A stretch of DNA of 10,403 nt from an uncultured Rickettsiales bacterium (GTDB lineage: Bacteria; Pseudomonadota; Alphaproteobacteria; Rickettsiales; UBA1997). Below the pieces are notes generated by a model. That model worked only from the letters and a program-made list of their open reading frames with translations. It made no database searches and had not been told where the DNA came from. Of the stretch, positions 6,548-10,403 are shown one piece after another; position 1 is the first letter of the stretch; each line of letters opens with the position of its first letter. The stretch covers positions 1-10,403 of the forward strand of contig CATOLK010000032.1 of NCBI GenBank assembly GCA_951801155.1. The letters are read 5' to 3'. The translations under genes were made by a program, and so were the position numbers.

Positions 6548-6671
6548 TTATTTTTGGTTTATTGTATAGGTTCACCCAGTTTGAGACAAAAACCTCTTTT
6601 TCTTCTTCTTTATTATTTATTCCTTTATTATTATCTGAAAATTCTTTTTTCATTAAAGGACATTTTCTTTC

Positions 6672-6863
6672 TCAGCTATATATACAATACATATCATTTT
6701 TTATTCTTTTATCTTCTTCTATACTAAAGGTTCTACTACAATTCATACATCTATATCTTTTTTTACCATTACTGAGGGTACCATATAATACTACATGAAT
6801 ACTATTACAATATTCACATAAGAAATTTATTTTTTCTTGCAATTTATTTTTTTTATAGTACAC
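6672..6863 (-). pseudogene. IS1-type InsA zinc-ribbon remnant
   Basis: The 63-residue frame contains a zinc ribbon with C16, C19, C39 and C42 (CEYC and CMNC), the spacer YGTLSNGKKRYRC and the tail SRTFSIEEDKRIK. This matches the N-terminal DNA-binding zinc finger of IS1-family InsA and related transposases. It begins with GTG and ends shortly after the zinc ribbon, so the helix-turn-helix part of InsA and the whole InsB catalytic DDE domain are missing. No further transposase-like frame follows towards rho. A GG-starting segment at 6569-6587 (GGTTCACCCAGTTTGAGAC) on the far side could be the old terminal repeat of the same element, with an internal deletion between them. No matching opposite end is visible. 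The fragment cannot transpose anything by itself. Confidence 0.7.
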
Positions 6864-6972
6864 TATTATATAAAATATTAATTTATATTAAATATTTTTA
6901 TTATTTTAAATATTAATGATTTTAATATAACTTAAATTAGGATTAATTTTATTAATAAATAAAGGTAAAAAA

Positions 6973-9900
6973 ATGACAGAACAAAACACAGAAATGAGTG
7001 TATTAAATATACTAGAAGAAATATCTAAAAATTCAACTGATGATAATTTTGTATTTATTCCCACAACCCATTTTAAAGACACTATAGAAGGTAATAATGA
7101 TGGCACAGAATCTCTAATAAAAAAATTTTCTAAAACAAAAAATAGTTTATTTGAATGGTGGAAACAAACTGCGGAAGGATTCTTAGAACAACTGGAAAAA
7201 TTAAAAACAAATAATTTAGCTTTTTATTTTATTGATAAAAATGAAATAAGATATGATTTCTTATTTACAGAAGATAAAATAATTATGAAATATAACTTAA
7301 ACTCGACTCCAAAAATAGTTGAAATTTCCTATAATGATGAAATTTGTCATTTTATTATTGATAAATTTAGAGCTAATTATTCCAATATTTTTAAAAAAAA
7401 TGAAAATGGCTTAAGTATAGCTAATACAATATTAAAAAATACTGATAATTTATTATTAAATAATTCTTTTATAGATTATATTCATGAAAATGTATCAAAA
7501 ATTGATATTAAATCTAAAAATATAGAATTTGTTAAAGCTTTATACGAAGCTGGTAAAGATATAACTATATTCAAGAATTATATTTATGCTCAAGAATATA
7601 GTGAAGAAAATTTAGAATCTATATTAGATAGTGTTATTATTGGTGGAAATACAGAAATAATTGAAAAATTAGTAAATACTTATAAAATAGATTTAAATAT
7701 GTTATTGGAAAAGGCTTGTGCCGGAAATAAATTTGAAATATTTAAATATTTAGTGGACAAATTGTCTAAAGAAAAATCCTTAATTTTTGAAAGAGAACAA
7801 ATAAATAATTTTTTTTCAAATATTAAGAACCCAAAGATAGCTTTATATTTTATAGAAGAAATACCGAGAATATTAAATATAAAAGTAGATATTAATGCTA
7901 TATTTTTCTATGCTGTTATAAATGAATATACGGAAATTGTTCAACTATTACTTTTACAGTATAAAAATAAAATAAATATAAATATAATAAAAGATTCAAA
8001 AGGTTTAACTCCTCTCCATTATGCTGCCGCAAAGGGAAATATAGAAATATTTAATCTATTACTTTCTCAACCAAATGTAGAAATAAATGTAAAAAATGAA
8101 AAAGAATATACTCCACTTCATTTTGCTGCTGCAAATGGACATATAGAAATAGTTAATCTACTTCTTTCAAAACCAAATATAGAAATAAATGCAAAAAATA
8201 ATTATAAATTAACTCCACTTCATTTTGCTGCTGCAAATGGACATATAAAAATAGTTAATTTACTACTTTCACAACAAAATATAAAAATAAATGATAAAGA
8301 TTTCAAGAGAAAATATACTCCACTCTATTATGCTGCTTTCTATGGACATGTAGAAATATTTAATTTGTTACTTTCAAAAATTGGTTTAGAAAATGTAAAA
8401 GAAGATTATAAATTACTGCTATATAAGGCTATTCTTAATGGAGGCAAAGAAATAGTCCAAGCATTAATTACACACATAGAAAAAGCAAACGAAGATATAT
8501 CTGATTATAGTGAATTATTCTATTTAGCTGTTGAAAATAATTGTACAGATGTGGTAGAATTTCTACTTTCATGTAATATTCTAAAAGAAAAAGAAATAAA
8601 TATAGATAATTTCTCTAGACATCCTATTCCTCTTGTTTATGCTGCTGAACACGGATATAAAGAAATGGTTGAGTTGTTGCTTAAACAAAAAGATATAGAT
8701 GTAAATAAAAGAACTGTTTATGGTAATTATACTCCACTTTATTTAGCTGTTGAAAATGGATATACAGAAATAGTTGATATACTACTTTCACAACCAAATA
8801 TAGACATATATTTAGAACCTGAATATAGTAGTAGCAATACCATATTTCATTTAGCTGTTGAAAATAAAGATATAAAATTAGTTCAAAAATTACTTGAAAA
8901 ACAAGATATAATAGATATAAACGCAGAAGGTGAATATAAAAATACTGCTCTTCATTTAGCTATTCAAAAAGAAGACACGGAAATGGTCCGATTATTACTT
9001 TCACAAGAAAATATAGATATAAACATAACAAATTCATATGGAGATACCCCGTTTTCTTTAGCTATTCAGAAAGGAAATATAGAAATAGTTAAAGAATTTT
9101 TTAAAAAAGTAATAAATATAAATGCAAAAATCAGATACGAAGATACTCCAATTTATATTGCCGTTGAAAATGGACATATGGAAATAGTTCAAGAATTACT
9201 TGAAAGATATGAGATAGATGCGGATGCAAAAAATATTTCACTTTATGCAGCTGCTGAAAATGGATATTTAGAAATAGTTCAAGAGCTACTTAAGCAACAG
9301 GATATAAATATAAATGCAAAAAATAACTATTACGAAAAAACACCTCTTCATATAGCTGCTGAAAAAGGAAAAATTGAAGTAGTTCAGGAATTACTTAAAC
9401 AGCCGACTATAGAAATAAATGCAAAAGATAAAGACGGTAATACTCCGCTTCACTTAGCTGTCCAAAATAGACATATAGAAATAGTTCAAGAAATAATTAA
9501 ACTACAGAATATAAAAATAAATGAAAAAAACAATAATGGACATACCCCATTTTATTTAGCTGTCAAGAATATAATACCTATAGATATGGTCGAATTATTA
9601 TTTTCACATAAAGATTTAATAATAGAGGAAGATGCTGAATTAAAGAATGAAATAGAAAAAATATCTAAATGTTATAGAGGTATAAAGGAAAAAATAACCG
9701 AATATATACTTCATATAGCTGTTGCAAATAGGCACACAGAAAAAGTTAAAAAATTACTTGAACGACCTAATATAGATATAAATGCGAAAGATAATTATGG
9801 AAATACTCCAATTTATATAGCTGCCAGAAACGGATATGCAGAAATAGTTCAAGAGCTACTCAAAAAACCTAATGTAGACATAAACACAAAAAATGGTACG

Positions 9901-10218
9901 ATTTTTAAAGAGACTCCACTTGATGTGGCCGTTAGAAAAAAAAATATAGAAGTAGTTCAGCTGTTACTTTTGCAACCAAACATAAAAATTAGAGATGAAT
10001 CACTAATAATAAATTTAATAGGAAGGGAAGAATTTGATAAATATACTGAAAAAAGAAATTTGATTGTTGCCAAAAGTAAAGCTGAAGAAGAAAGACTTCA
10101 GCAATTAAAAATGAGGATTCCTAAACCAGAAAATACCATTAATTTGAATAGTGCTATTTATGCTATGGATCAGCAAAATACAAAAAATAAATATTCTATG
10201 GAAATTGATAAAAAATAA
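6973..10218 (+). CDS. Giant ankyrin-repeat protein, candidate host-directed effector
   Basis: The 1081-residue protein has an N-terminal domain of about 210 residues with no recognised motif, including a Trp-containing stretch (SLFEWWKQTAEGF, 58-70). About twenty ankyrin repeats follow from roughly 215 to 1005. The clearest are at 344-480 and 789-860 (unit TPLHFAAANGHIEIVNLLLS, then PNIEINAKN, period 34 residues). Repeats near 215-300, 480-550 and 860-910 are degenerate. The last 75 residues are polar, partly coiled (AKSKAEEERLQQLKMRI) and end in MEIDKK. There is no signal peptide or transmembrane helix. Ankyrin repeats mediate protein-protein binding, and long ones in intracellular bacteria are often type IV or type I secreted into host cells. 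Secretion of this one is inference. AAAGG (6961-6965) seven bases before the ATG supports the start. The gene stands alone, divergent from rho across IS debris. Confidence 0.93.
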   Translation: MTEQNTEMSVLNILEEISKNSTDDNFVFIPTTHFKDTIEGNNDGTESLIKKFSKTKNSLFEWWKQTAEGFLEQLEKLKTNNLAFYFIDKNEIRYDFLFTEDKIIMKYNLNSTPKIVEISYNDEICHFIIDKFRANYSNIFKKNENGLSIANTILKNTDNLLLNNSFIDYIHENVSKIDIKSKNIEFVKALYEAGKDITIFKNYIYAQEYSEENLESILDSVIIGGNTEIIEKLVNTYKIDLNMLLEKACAGNKFEIFKYLVDKLSKEKSLIFEREQINNFFSNIKNPKIALYFIEEIPRILNIKVDINAIFFYAVINEYTEIVQLLLLQYKNKININIIKDSKGLTPLHYAAAKGNIEIFNLLLSQPNVEINVKNEKEYTPLHFAAANGHIEIVNLLLSKPNIEINAKNNYKLTPLHFAAANGHIKIVNLLLSQQNIKINDKDFKRKYTPLYYAAFYGHVEIFNLLLSKIGLENVKEDYKLLLYKAILNGGKEIVQALITHIEKANEDISDYSELFYLAVENNCTDVVEFLLSCNILKEKEINIDNFSRHPIPLVYAAEHGYKEMVELLLKQKDIDVNKRTVYGNYTPLYLAVENGYTEIVDILLSQPNIDIYLEPEYSSSNTIFHLAVENKDIKLVQKLLEKQDIIDINAEGEYKNTALHLAIQKEDTEMVRLLLSQENIDINITNSYGDTPFSLAIQKGNIEIVKEFFKKVININAKIRYEDTPIYIAVENGHMEIVQELLERYEIDADAKNISLYAAAENGYLEIVQELLKQQDININAKNNYYEKTPLHIAAEKGKIEVVQELLKQPTIEINAKDKDGNTPLHLAVQNRHIEIVQEIIKLQNIKINEKNNNGHTPFYLAVKNIIPIDMVELLFSHKDLIIEEDAELKNEIEKISKCYRGIKEKITEYILHIAVANRHTEKVKKLLERPNIDINAKDNYGNTPIYIAARNGYAEIVQELLKKPNVDINTKNGTIFKETPLDVAVRKKNIEVVQLLLLQPNIKIRDESLIINLIGREEFDKYTEKRNLIVAKSKAEEERLQQLKMRIPKPENTINLNSAIYAMDQQNTKNKYSMEIDKK
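8110..8247 (+). repeat. Recently duplicated ankyrin unit
   Basis: The 36 bases at 8110-8145 recur exactly at 8212-8247, a shift of 102 bp (34 codons, one ankyrin repeat). The following bases are also close. Most other units share only the protein consensus, so this pair reflects a recent unit duplication or conversion within the gene. Confidence 0.9.
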
Positions 10219-10257
10219 ATTTTATATATTTAAACACATATAAAAAAAATATAAAAT

Positions 10258-10319
10258 AAGTTGCCAATTTTTTAAACTTTAGAAAAAATAGTAAAAAAGA
10301 TATAAAAATGAGGCAACTT
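10258..10319 (+). terminator. Long-loop inverted repeat after the ankyrin gene, possible terminator
   Basis: AAGTTGCC (10258-10265) is perfectly inverted in GGCAACTT (10312-10319), with further A/T pairing just inside (ATTTTT against AAAAAT). The second arm is followed by TTT (to 10322) and then CCC. It begins 39 bp after the ankyrin stop codon. The loop of more than 30 nt is unusually long for an intrinsic terminator, so a small inverted-repeat element is an alternative. Confidence 0.45.
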
Positions 10320-10355
10320 TTTCCCAAATATATTGAACCAGTACAACATTTTTCC

Positions 10356-10383
10356 TTGACTAATAAATCTAATAAATTAAATT
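10356..10383 (+). promoter_or_regulatory. Possible promoter reading out of the window
   Basis: TTGACT (10356-10361), the same -35 hexamer as in the rho and 333-residue gene promoters, is followed 16 bases later by TAAATT (10378-10383). A better TATAAT at 10383-10388 is 21 bases away, which is too far. The sequence ends before any start codon, so no gene can be assigned. Confidence 0.25.
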
Positions 10384-10403
10384 ATAATTAATTATTAATA
10401 ATA

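Noticed and set aside
6441..6653. 70-codon minus-strand frame whose TGA overlaps the rho ATG (ATGA), suggesting translational coupling
   Set aside because: The frame has no recognisable family and no ribosome binding site, and the near-consensus rho promoter lies inside it, so transcripts from that promoter would not contain its start. The overlap is probably chance.
6430..6798. 122-codon plus-strand frame across the rho-ankyrin gap
   Set aside because: It is antisense to the rho start, its promoter and the InsA remnant. It is Phe/Leu/Ile-rich, as expected for AT-rich antisense sequence, and lacks a ribosome binding site.
6906..7106. 66-codon minus-strand frame upstream of and overlapping the ankyrin gene
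   Set aside because: It overlaps the well-started ankyrin gene on the opposite strand and has no family resemblance.
189..10218. A coordinated new defence or secretion system formed by the coupling ATPase, the unknown protein and the ankyrin protein
   Set aside because: The genes are on different strands, separated by housekeeping genes, terminators and repeats, and there is no operon structure. Co-occurrence alone does not support a joint system.

Overview
This window comes from a very AT-rich genome with long, low-information intergenic regions, mobile-element debris, a giant ankyrin-repeat protein and a type IV coupling ATPase. The two conserved enzymes, ribulose-phosphate 3-epimerase and transcription terminator Rho, read as alphaproteobacterial. 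Together this points to an intracellular, host-associated alphaproteobacterium of the Rickettsiales (or Holosporales) kind. The genus cannot be fixed from sequence alone. The presence of rpe argues mildly against Rickettsia itself, which generally lacks the pentose phosphate pathway. The standard code (table 11) fits every gene.

Layout, left to right. Positions 1-188 hold a partial copy of a dispersed repeat followed by two stacked palindromes that abut the 3' end of a minus-strand gene. 189-1499 (-) is a VirD4/TraG-like coupling ATPase without the usual N-terminal membrane anchor. 1500-2063 is non-coding. It contains a palindrome, a clean 180-bp miniature element with IS1-like ends and an 8-bp target duplication, and a second possible miniature element. 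2064-2315 (+) is an orphan coding fragment of different base composition. 2304-2945 (-) is rpe. 3009-3467 holds a second, longer copy of the miniature element and then the promoter of an unrecognised 333-residue protein (3468-4469, +) that contains a perfect-period 72-bp tandem duplication. A bidirectional terminator separates it from the convergent rho gene (4585-6444, -), which carries a roughly 200-residue Lys/Asn/Glu-rich N-terminal extension and has a near-consensus promoter. Between rho and the last gene lies the remnant of an IS1-type insA gene. 6973-10218 (+) encodes a 1081-residue protein with about twenty ankyrin repeats, followed by a long-loop inverted repeat and a possible outward promoter at the window edge.

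The genes do not form an operon: each is alone or convergent/divergent, separated by repeats. Only an indirect thread links them. A type IV coupling ATPase and an ankyrin protein are the kind of secretion component and effector found together in such bacteria, and the unknown 333-residue protein could be another host-directed product, but this is inference. I see no compelling new multi-gene system. The best leads are the non-autonomous IS1-like repeat family (three copies in about 3.4 kb, sharing an internal hairpin), the anchorless coupling protein and the extended Rho.
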